From positions 3,880-9,820 of the forward strand of contig DEFD01000017.1 of NCBI GenBank assembly GCA_002350615.1: a DNA stretch of 5,941 nt, read 5' to 3'. The stretch comes from Bacteroidales bacterium UBA2861 (GTDB lineage: Bacteria; Bacteroidota; Bacteroidia; Bacteroidales; UBA932). Position numbers and translations under genes: made by a program. Each line of letters opens with the position of its first letter. Position 1 is the stretch's first letter. Shown here one piece after another: positions 1 to 5,929 of this stretch. The notes below the pieces were generated by a model. It worked only from the letters and a program-made list of their open reading frames with translations, was not told the DNA's origin and ran no database searches.

Positions 1-204
1 GAAGGCACCCAGCAGAGCGGCCTGCCGATAAACCTGAGGATCGCATCGCTCGCCCGAGACGGCAAACTGCTCGGCGACGCCAGGGCCTACGCCGCCCATA
101 TCCTCGAAGCCGACCCCCCCCTTGAAAACCCCGCCAATGCCCTTCTCGTAAAAGAGCTCAGGGCAGGGAAATACGAGATAATAGATTATAGTAAAATCAG
201 TTGA
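1..204 (+). CDS. recG: ATP-dependent DNA helicase RecG, C-terminal fragment (5' end outside the window)
   Basis: An open frame runs from base 1 to a TGA at 202-204 and gives the last 67 residues of a protein that begins upstream of the window. The opening GTQQSGLPINLRIASLARDG matches the end of RecG, where a G-T-(R/Q)-Q-(S/T)-G motif after helicase motif VI is followed by a short helical tail. The next part (LLGDARAYAAHILEADPPLE, then NPANALLVKEL) fits Bacteroidota-type RecG tails. RecG is a cytoplasmic SF2 helicase that remodels stalled forks and branch-migrates Holliday junctions. The helicase motifs and wedge domain are not in the window, so activity cannot be judged. The stop is 3 bases before the next ATG, so the two genes may be co-transcribed. 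The identification is from recalled family sequence, not a search. Confidence 0.85.
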   Translation, partial: EGTQQSGLPINLRIASLARDGKLLGDARAYAAHILEADPPLENPANALLVKELRAGKYEIIDYSKIS

Positions 205-207
205 CAT

Positions 208-2478
208 ATGAAATCAGGAAGTATCATCAAAGCAGTCCTGCTTGTAGCCGTTTGCGGAATATTCGGTTACGGCATAGGCAGCATCATTTCAGACACAAGG
301 GAAAGTATGAAAAAGAATGAAGGCAGCGGCTATATCGGCCGACAGGAAGTGGAAATAAGCGACGGCGTCATGACTCCCGAAGTGCTCCTCGCACTCGGAA
401 GGCTTTCGGATCCCCAGCTCTCCCCCGACGGAGAAAAGATACTTTACGGGGTGAGCTACCAGAGTATCAAGGAGAACCGCGCCTGCCGCAACCTCTTCAT
501 CTGCAACACGGACGGCAGCGGCCGCGTGCAGCTTACCAAGTACGCCAAGAGCGTGAACTGCGCACGCTGGAGCGCCGACGGGAAGTTCATTTATTTCGTA
601 AACGACGGACAGCTCTGGAAGGCCCCCTTCAAGGGCAACAGGCTGGGCAAGAAAGAAAAACTCAGCGAAATCCCTTCAGGCATAGGCGAATTCAAGATTT
701 CCCCTGACGGACAGCAGGTTCTCTACACCTCGAGCATAAAGAACCCGGCAGTCCAGCAGCCAGCGGACTCGGATCCCATCCTCGACAAGGCTGGGGCATA
801 CGCCACCGAAAACCTTATGTACCGCCACTGGGACCATTGGGTGACCGAGATCCCGCGCAGCTATGTGGCGTCTCTCTGCAACGGCACCATCACTCCGGAC
901 AAATCCCTCGACCTCCTCGGCGACGCCCTCTATGAGCTTCCTACAGAGCCCTTCGGCGGGATAGAACAGCTGGACTGGGCCCCCGACAGCAGGCACATCG
1001 TTTACAGCTGCCGCAAGAAATGCGGAAAGGAGTACGCATTCAGCACCAACACCGGCATATACATATATGATATACTCACCGGAGCCACGGTGACAGTGAC
1101 GGATAAAGGCGGATACGACACCGACCCCGTCTTCAGCGCGGACGGCAGGCATCTGGCTTGGATTTCCATGCCCCGCGACGGTTACGAGGCTGACCAGCAG
1201 CGGCTTATGGTATGCGACGTAGAATTCGCCGCAGCTGCGGAGGATGGACAGAGCGCCGACGTCAAGATAAGCGGAATGCGCCGTCTCGGCGAAGATTTCG
1301 ACCATGACGTTGCAGGTATCGTCTGGCACGGGGACAAGATTTATTTCAACGCCCTCATGGACGAAGCCGTCCAGAGCATTTTCCGCGCCGGACTCGACGG
1401 CAGCATCGAGCGCCTGACCCCCGGCGACTGGTGGAGCGACTTCTTCTCTCCTTTCGCAATCCTCGACAAAGAGGACGGAAGCGTGCAGATGCTGACTTCC
1501 TACTACAGCCTCGAATTCCCGGTAGAACTTGTGAGCGTCAGCGCCGGAGCCGGTAAGGAGCCAAGCTTCAAGCAGATAAGCTCCGAGAACAAGGATATCC
1601 TCGACAGGCTTGCCTCCATCCGCGAGGAGAGCATCCATGTGGAGACCGTGGACCACAAGCAGATGCAGTGCTGGGTAATCTATCCTCCCGAATTCGATGA
1701 AAACAAGGTTTATCCTGCGATAGAAATAGTACTCGGCGGCCCTCAGGGCACGAATTCCCAGGACTGGAGCTACCGCTGGTGCTACAGGATGATGGCACAG
1801 CAGGGCTACATTGTCATTCTCCCCAACCGCCGCGGCACCACCGCCTTCGGACAGGAATGGAAAGAGCAGATTTCCGGCGACTACCCCGGTCTTAACATGC
1901 AGGATTACCTTGCGGCCGGGCGTTATATCAAGAGCAAACCCTATGTTGGCAAACTCGCCTGCGTGGGCGCTTCCTACGGCGGTTATTCCGCATACATGCT
2001 GGAAGGCCTCCACGGCGACCTGTACGACTGCTTCATAGCCCATGCCGGCATATTCGACGAAAAGCAGCTCTGGTACACCACTGAAGAAATGTGGTTCGCG
2101 AACTGGGATAACGGCGGACTCACCGAGTATGCCTACACTCCCGGAGAGACCGGCCCTCGCGGCGACGGCGTAACCTTCGGCGGAATGCAGCAGGCCGGCG
2201 CCCCTTACGCCAGCACGCCAAGGGCCCGGAGGCACTATTCCAACTCACCGTCCTCGATGGTGACCAAATGGCATACCCCCATCCTCTGCATCCACGGAGG
2301 CATGGATTTCCGCATCCCCTACGAGCAGGGCATGGCAGCTTTCAACGCCGCCCAGATGATGGGAGTTCCCTCCAAGCTCATCATCTTCCCCGAAGAGACC
2401 CACTGGGTACTGCAGCCCCAGAATGCGCTGTACTGGCACCGGAACTTCTTCGACTGGCTCGAGCGCTGGTGCAAATAA
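208..2478 (+). CDS. S9 family serine peptidase (DPP5/acylaminoacyl-peptidase type), N-terminally membrane-anchored
   Basis: This 756-residue protein should release short peptides, or blocked or unblocked N-terminal residues, from oligopeptides in the periplasm. Residues 6-27 are a hydrophobic segment after K2, with K8 inside it and no convincing cleavage site, so I predict an uncleaved anchor with the rest outside the inner membrane. A beta-propeller follows, with PD40-like S-x-D-G or P-D-S motifs near residues 72, 122, 165, 258 and 310. The alpha/beta-hydrolase domain covers about 490-756: GGP oxyanion motif at 510-512, NRRG, nucleophile Ser589 in GASYGG, Asp700 in HGGMDFRIP, and His732 in EETHW. 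The triad is complete. Residues about 639-668 look like a Gly-rich insertion. ATG 208 is chosen because it keeps the anchor and lies 3 bases after recG. ATG 307 has an AAGGGA upstream but would remove the anchor. The exact substrate is unknown. Confidence 0.92.
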   Translation: MKSGSIIKAVLLVAVCGIFGYGIGSIISDTRESMKKNEGSGYIGRQEVEISDGVMTPEVLLALGRLSDPQLSPDGEKILYGVSYQSIKENRACRNLFICNTDGSGRVQLTKYAKSVNCARWSADGKFIYFVNDGQLWKAPFKGNRLGKKEKLSEIPSGIGEFKISPDGQQVLYTSSIKNPAVQQPADSDPILDKAGAYATENLMYRHWDHWVTEIPRSYVASLCNGTITPDKSLDLLGDALYELPTEPFGGIEQLDWAPDSRHIVYSCRKKCGKEYAFSTNTGIYIYDILTGATVTVTDKGGYDTDPVFSADGRHLAWISMPRDGYEADQQRLMVCDVEFAAAAEDGQSADVKISGMRRLGEDFDHDVAGIVWHGDKIYFNALMDEAVQSIFRAGLDGSIERLTPGDWWSDFFSPFAILDKEDGSVQMLTSYYSLEFPVELVSVSAGAGKEPSFKQISSENKDILDRLASIREESIHVETVDHKQMQCWVIYPPEFDENKVYPAIEIVLGGPQGTNSQDWSYRWCYRMMAQQGYIVILPNRRGTTAFGQEWKEQISGDYPGLNMQDYLAAGRYIKSKPYVGKLACVGASYGGYSAYMLEGLHGDLYDCFIAHAGIFDEKQLWYTTEEMWFANWDNGGLTEYAYTPGETGPRGDGVTFGGMQQAGAPYASTPRARRHYSNSPSSMVTKWHTPILCIHGGMDFRIPYEQGMAAFNAAQMMGVPSKLIIFPEETHWVLQPQNALYWHRNFFDWLERWCK

Positions 2479-2485
2479 GAGGGAT

Positions 2486-2510
2486 TCCGGCGTGACAGCC
2501 GGATGATTTA
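2486..2510 (+). terminator. Short hairpin in the convergent gap, possible weak terminator
   Basis: TCCGGC at 2486-2491 pairs perfectly with GCCGGA at 2498-2503 across a 6-base GTGACA loop. The hairpin starts 7 bases after the peptidase stop and ends 14 bases before the end of the oppositely oriented PTPS-like gene. On the + strand the stem is followed by TGATTTAAAAAG, a poor U-tract. On the - strand TTCTTTTTAAATCA precedes the stem and there is no U-run after it. The position suits a terminator shared by convergent genes, but the short stem and weak tail keep confidence low. Confidence 0.35.
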
Positions 2511-2517
2511 AAAAGAA

Positions 2518-2871
2518 TCAAAGGGCGTCCGAAGGGGCGCCGTCAACAGAGTAAACCGCCACATTGCTGGCGGTTTCTTCGACTCTGACCTTATAGCAGA
2601 AAGGCACCTGCGAGGCTATCCAGCGGGCAATATTCTCCGTGGTGGGATTGAAAGGCAGGACCTCGTTGAGATTCTTGTGATCGAGGGCGTTCTTCACCCG
2701 GTCCTTGATTATCCTGAAATCCACCACCATGCCGTCTTCGTTCAGTTCTTCGGCACGGCAATAGACAACGACCTTCCAGTTGTGCCCGTGAAGAGGCTCG
2801 CTGAAATGCTCGTCCGCCGTCTTGACGCAGTGCGCAGCGGAAATCTCCAGTGTTTTGGAAATATAGAACAT
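2518..2871 (-). CDS. 6-pyruvoyl-tetrahydropterin synthase / QueD family protein without the usual catalytic Cys (PTPS-III-like?)
   Basis: This 117-residue protein is close to the usual length of the family (about 115-140). It belongs to the small T-fold enzymes that act on 7,8-dihydroneopterin triphosphate. Zinc ligands are His14 (SAAH), His28 and His30 (LHGHNW). The catalytic Asp64-His65 pair (LDHKNLN) and the pterin-anchoring Glu99 (VEET) are present, as is the substrate-side PTTENIARW stretch at 76-84. By recalled alignment to E. coli QueD (C-G-R-L-HGH), the catalytic Cys position is Ser24, and Glu25 forms ExxHGH. The only Cys near the zinc is C15, directly after the first His ligand. Glu replacing or accompanying Cys is known in PTPS-III enzymes that make 6-hydroxymethyl-dihydropterin for folate. 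The start is 3 bases after the folE stop, so the genes are probably translated from one mRNA. No queE or queC lies nearby in the window. Family membership is firm; the choice between QueD and PTPS-III is open, so I give no symbol. Confidence 0.93.
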   Translation of the reverse strand: MFYISKTLEISAAHCVKTADEHFSEPLHGHNWKVVVYCRAEELNEDGMVVDFRIIKDRVKNALDHKNLNEVLPFNPTTENIARWIASQVPFCYKVRVEETASNVAVYSVDGAPSDAL

Positions 2872-2874
2872 AGG

Positions 2875-3465
2875 CTATTGCTTTATCAGGTTCAGAAATT
2901 CATTTCTTGTACGGTGGTCCTTGAGGAAGGAGCCGGAGAAAGCCGAAGTGACGGTTTTCGAGCCGCTCTTGCAGGCACCGCGCATGGTCATGCAACTGTG
3001 GGACGCTTCTATGACCACGGCCACTCCCAGGGGGTCGAGAGCCTCCTGCAGGCAGTCGCGGATCTGCACCGTGAGGCGTTCCTGCACCTGGAGCCTGCGG
3101 GCGAAACAATCAACGACGCGGGCTATTTTGCTCAGTCCGGTAATCGTCTTGTCCGGGATATAGGCCACATGGGCTTTGCCGGAGAACGGGAGCATGTGAT
3201 GTTCACAGAGCGAATGGAGCTCTATGTCCTTGACTATCACCATTTCATTGTCCGGAGCCTCAAAAATCGCGGAGCGGAGTATCTGCACTCCGTCCTCGAA
3301 ATATCCCTTGGTCAGGAACTGCATCGCCTTGGCCACCCTCTCGGGCGTTTTCACAAGCCCTTCCCTGCTTTTATCCTCCCCGAGGAGCGTAAGGATTGCC
3401 TCCACATGTCCGGCAAGTTCCCGGGTGGTCTGCGCATCGTATTGTTCTACAAGTTTATATGCCAT
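2875..3465 (-). CDS. folE: GTP cyclohydrolase I (FolE, type IA)
   Basis: FolE converts GTP to 7,8-dihydroneopterin triphosphate plus formate, the first step toward folate and also the entry to queuosine and biopterin. The 196-residue protein is of ordinary length. The family signatures are clear: GEDKSREGLVKTPERVAKA at 29-47, the zinc and active-site segment ELHSLCEHHMLPFSGKAHV at 82-100, GLSKIARVVDCFARRLQVQE at 110-129, and SHSCMTMRGACK at 155-166. Zinc ligands are Cys87, His90 and Cys158, matching E. coli C110, H113 and C181. The catalytic His89 and His156 are also present. The gene begins 17 bases after the pcrA stop and ends 3 bases before the PTPS-like gene, so product and probable next enzyme are encoded together. 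A TAnnTTTG box lies directly upstream, so it may also be transcribed independently of pcrA. It has no Shine-Dalgarno sequence. Confidence 0.97.
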   Translation of the reverse strand: MAYKLVEQYDAQTTRELAGHVEAILTLLGEDKSREGLVKTPERVAKAMQFLTKGYFEDGVQILRSAIFEAPDNEMVIVKDIELHSLCEHHMLPFSGKAHVAYIPDKTITGLSKIARVVDCFARRLQVQERLTVQIRDCLQEALDPLGVAVVIEASHSCMTMRGACKSGSKTVTSAFSGSFLKDHRTRNEFLNLIKQ

Positions 3466-3472
3466 TTGATTA

Positions 3473-3480
3473 CAAATATA
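3473..3480 (-). promoter_or_regulatory. Possible Bacteroidota -7 box (TATATTTG) in front of folE
   Basis: Read on the - strand, the 17-base gap between pcrA and folE contains TATATTTG, a perfect match to the TAnnTTTG -7 consensus of the Bacteroidota primary sigma factor. It ends 7 bases before the folE ATG. I see no TTTG or TTG -33 element about 19-21 bases upstream, where the sequence is GGAAAAGAAATAGAC. It could therefore be a weak promoter or a chance match in AT-rich sequence. If used, the transcript would start at or next to the start codon. Confidence 0.4.
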
Positions 3481-3482
3481 GT

Positions 3483-5915
3483 CTATTTCTTTTCCGGACG
3501 CAGCTTCGCATACTTGAGCAGAAGCAGCTTCCTGCCATACTGGTCGAAATCTATGGTGGCCTTGAGTTCCGGCACCTGACCGGTGATCTCCAGGATCTTG
3601 CCGGCCCCGAAGCGGTTGTGTTCCACCCTCTCCCCTTCATAAAGTTCCGTCATGGGAACCGCCTTGAAGTCCGGATCTATCACCGCAGGCTTGGGAGCAG
3701 TGGGAACGGCCCTGGTCGGCGTAAGAGGGGCGGAAGGGCTGCTTCTGAAAACGTCCCTGCTCTGTGTGGGGCGGCTGTCGCTGCGTGGTCTTGTACTGCC
3801 GAAACTGCGCTCGGAACGCCCTCCGAAGAGGAAGGACTTGCCGAAGCCGCCGCCGAAACGGACAGCCGGGGCGTCATCCTCCTGAAAATCTTCATCCCGA
3901 AGCGGATTCTCCACGAAACGGGGATCTATCTCCCTGACGAAACGGCTGGGAGCATTGCTTTCATGCTTGCCGTTGCGCATCCTGGTTTCGGCGAAAGAAA
4001 CCTTTACGGCCTTTTTGGCCCGGGTCAGCGCGACATAGAAAAGCCTTCTTTCTTCTTCGATATCGGTCGGCTTGGCGAGCATTCCTCCGGAAGGGAAAAG
4101 ATTCTCTTCCGCTCCAGCGATGAAAACATAGGGGAATTCGAGCCCTTTTGCTGAGTGCACCGTCATCAGGGCCACCTTGTTGTTGGTTTCGTCGTCGGAA
4201 ACGTCGGCATTGCTCAGCAGAGCCGTGTTCTCGAGGAAATCGGCAAGGGTGACAAGGGGCAGCGTCTCGTCCGAAACATCTTCAGCGGAATCCGCCAGGA
4301 TGTCATTCTGGCGTTCCTCGACGAATGCCGCCACTGAATTGAGCAGTTCCTCGATATTGGCGGTACGCGCCATGCCTTCTATGGATGTGTCCGAACGGAA
4401 ATGCTCCAGCAGTCCGGACTCTCCGGCTATCTGCACGGCCACCTCATGGGCATCGCCCCCAGATACGGCCAGGGCAAGCTTTTCAATCATCCTGCAGAAA
4501 CCGCGGATTTTCTCACTGGCGGCAGGGCGCAGGCCGAATACTTCCAGGTCTTCGGAGAATGCGGCCTTGAAAAGGGAAATGTGTTTTGCCCTCGCCGCTT
4601 CGTTGAGCGCCGACAGACTGGTTCCGCCTATGCCCCTTGCGGGAAGATTCACGACGCGCTTGAAGGACTCGTCGTCGTTGATGTTCACGCAAAGTTTGAA
4701 GTATGCCATCAGGTCCTTTATCTCGGCCCTGTCGAAGAAAGAATTGCCGGAATATATCATATAAGGTATATTCCTGCGTCTCAACTGTTCCTCGAGGGCC
4801 CGGCTCTGGGAATTCGTCCTGTAGAGGATTGCAAAATCCTCATACTGGGCATGCTCGCTGCGTGTCCTTGCCTGGATGTCAGAGACGATCAGCATGGCCT
4901 CTTCCTGCTCGGTATAGGCCTTGATGAATTCTATCTTCTCACCTTCTTCGGCCTCGCTGTAGCAGGTCTTTGGAATGCGGCCCTCATTGTGGGCGATTAC
5001 GGAATTCGCCGCATCGACTATATTCCTCGTACTCCTGTAATTACGCTCGAGGCGGACCAGCCGGCACTCCGGATAGTCTTTCCGGAAATTGAGGATATTC
5101 TGAATCTGGGCGCCCCTGAAGGCATATATGCTCTGGCTGTCGTCCCCCACCACGCAGAGGTTCCTGTGTCCTCCCGCAAGTTTCTTCAGGATGAGGTACT
5201 GGGCATAATTGGTGTCCTGATACTCATCCACCATGATGTATGAGAAACGGGAAGAGATGGACTCCAGCGCCTCCCGGTTATCCCGCAGGAGAATGTTCAT
5301 GTTCACGAGGATGTCGTCGAAATCCATCACTCCGGCCTGTTTCATCTTTTCCTGATAAAGGGCGTAGAGATCCGCGATGCGGGGTTTCTTCGCCCGCTCG
5401 TCGGCAAGGAGGAATTCCCTGTTCGCACGGTAGGATCCTGGAAGGAAAAGCCCGTTCTTTGCAAAGGAGATACGGGCCAGGACATCCCTGGGTTTATATA
5501 CCTTTTCGTCCAGTCCAAGTTCACGGACACAGGCTTTTATGGCGCTTTCGGAATCCGACCGGTCGTAGATGGTAAACTGGCTGGGATAGCCGAGCGAAGA
5601 GGAGAACTCGCGCAGGAAGCGGATGAATACGGAATGGAAGGTTCCCGTGACCAGATGCCTTGCGAGCCTGCTCCCGACGAGACGAGCGATCCTGTCCTTC
5701 ATTTCCGACGCGGCCTTCTTGGTGAAAGTAAGCGCCAGGATACGCTCAGGTTCGCATCCGCCTGCAAGGATATAGGCGATGCGGCTGGTGAGCACTTTCG
5801 TCTTGCCGGAACCCGCGCCGGCGATAATCAGTTCAGGCCCTTCGACACACTTCACCGCTGTCTGCTGCTCCGGATTCAAACCCTCCAGGATTGCTGATCT
5901 CTTCTCTTCGTTCAT
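3483..5915 (-). CDS. pcrA: ATP-dependent 3'-5' DNA helicase PcrA/UvrD (SF1A)
   Basis: This 810-residue cytoplasmic helicase unwinds DNA in nucleotide-excision and mismatch repair, and removes RecA or stalled RNA polymerase. Motifs appear in order: Q motif LNPEQQTAV at 13-21; Walker A AGAGSGKT at 32-39; Ia LTFTKKAASEMK at 62-73; GTFHS at 91-95; Walker B DEYQDT at 230-235; III GDDSQSIYAFRGA at 257-269; IV NYRS at 292-295; V TVHSAKGLEF at 585-594; VI LFYVALTRAKK at 625-635. A low-complexity linker at about 684-744 leads to a C-terminal Tudor-like domain (GERVEHNRFGAGKI and following, about 755-808), the module that binds RNA polymerase in PcrA. UvrD and PcrA are usually about 720-780 residues; the long linker explains the excess. 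I chose ATG 5915: the frame can be extended to TTG 5924, but that TTG is the end of a TACATTTG promoter-like box. The symbol uvrD would be equally valid. Confidence 0.96.
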   Translation of the reverse strand: MNEEKRSAILEGLNPEQQTAVKCVEGPELIIAGAGSGKTKVLTSRIAYILAGGCEPERILALTFTKKAASEMKDRIARLVGSRLARHLVTGTFHSVFIRFLREFSSSLGYPSQFTIYDRSDSESAIKACVRELGLDEKVYKPRDVLARISFAKNGLFLPGSYRANREFLLADERAKKPRIADLYALYQEKMKQAGVMDFDDILVNMNILLRDNREALESISSRFSYIMVDEYQDTNYAQYLILKKLAGGHRNLCVVGDDSQSIYAFRGAQIQNILNFRKDYPECRLVRLERNYRSTRNIVDAANSVIAHNEGRIPKTCYSEAEEGEKIEFIKAYTEQEEAMLIVSDIQARTRSEHAQYEDFAILYRTNSQSRALEEQLRRRNIPYMIYSGNSFFDRAEIKDLMAYFKLCVNINDDESFKRVVNLPARGIGGTSLSALNEAARAKHISLFKAAFSEDLEVFGLRPAASEKIRGFCRMIEKLALAVSGGDAHEVAVQIAGESGLLEHFRSDTSIEGMARTANIEELLNSVAAFVEERQNDILADSAEDVSDETLPLVTLADFLENTALLSNADVSDDETNNKVALMTVHSAKGLEFPYVFIAGAEENLFPSGGMLAKPTDIEEERRLFYVALTRAKKAVKVSFAETRMRNGKHESNAPSRFVREIDPRFVENPLRDEDFQEDDAPAVRFGGGFGKSFLFGGRSERSFGSTRPRSDSRPTQSRDVFRSSPSAPLTPTRAVPTAPKPAVIDPDFKAVPMTELYEGERVEHNRFGAGKILEITGQVPELKATIDFDQYGRKLLLLKYAKLRPEKK

Positions 5916-5921
5916 AGCATA

Positions 5922-5929
5922 CAAATGTA
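5922..5929 (-). promoter_or_regulatory. Possible Bacteroidota -7 box (TACATTTG) in front of pcrA
   Basis: Read on the - strand, TACATTTG matches the TAnnTTTG -7 consensus exactly and ends 6 bases before the chosen pcrA ATG. The bases upstream to the window edge are AT-rich (AAGATTTTATG). The -33 element would fall outside the window, so only half of the promoter can be judged. The close spacing implies a leaderless or nearly leaderless mRNA. The site also explains why the in-frame TTG at 5924 should not be taken as a start. Confidence 0.5.

Noticed and set aside
201..206. TTGACA as a sigma-70 -35 hexamer before the peptidase gene.
   Set aside because: It overlaps the recG stop, the nearest -10-like TATCAT is within the coding sequence at 15-base spacing, and Bacteroidota promoters use TTTG/TAnnTTTG instead.
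244..258. LVAVCG in the S9 peptidase as a lipoprotein signal (Cys16).
   Set aside because: Position -1 is Val, not Gly, Ala or Ser, and the hydrophobic stretch continues well past the Cys, which fits a membrane anchor better.
307..309. Internal ATG of the S9 peptidase, with AAGGGA four bases upstream, as the true start.
   Set aside because: It would delete the hydrophobic anchor at residues 6-27 and leave a 100-base gap after recG. Shine-Dalgarno matches carry little weight in Bacteroidota. It remains a possible secondary start.
676..2235. A 519-codon open frame on the - strand, fully inside the S9 peptidase gene.
   Set aside because: It is the codon-aligned antisense frame: stops there need TTA, CTA or TCA in the sense gene, which are rarely used here. 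Its translation has no recognisable motif, while the sense gene has a complete catalytic triad.
2677..3579. A 300-codon open frame on the + strand across the PTPS-like and folE genes and the end of pcrA.
   Set aside because: It is also codon-aligned antisense to folE and the PTPS-like gene and shows no domain. It would cross two gene boundaries opposite three conserved genes.
3396..5243. Long + strand frames at 3396-4154 and 4401-5243 opposite pcrA.
   Set aside because: Both are in the same codon-aligned antisense register as pcrA and have the same low-TTA/CTA/TCA explanation; neither has a recognisable product.
5913..5924. Extending pcrA by three codons to a TTG start at 5924.
   Set aside because: The TTG is the last three bases of the TACATTTG box, and ATG at 5915 gives the usual short N-terminus before the Q motif.
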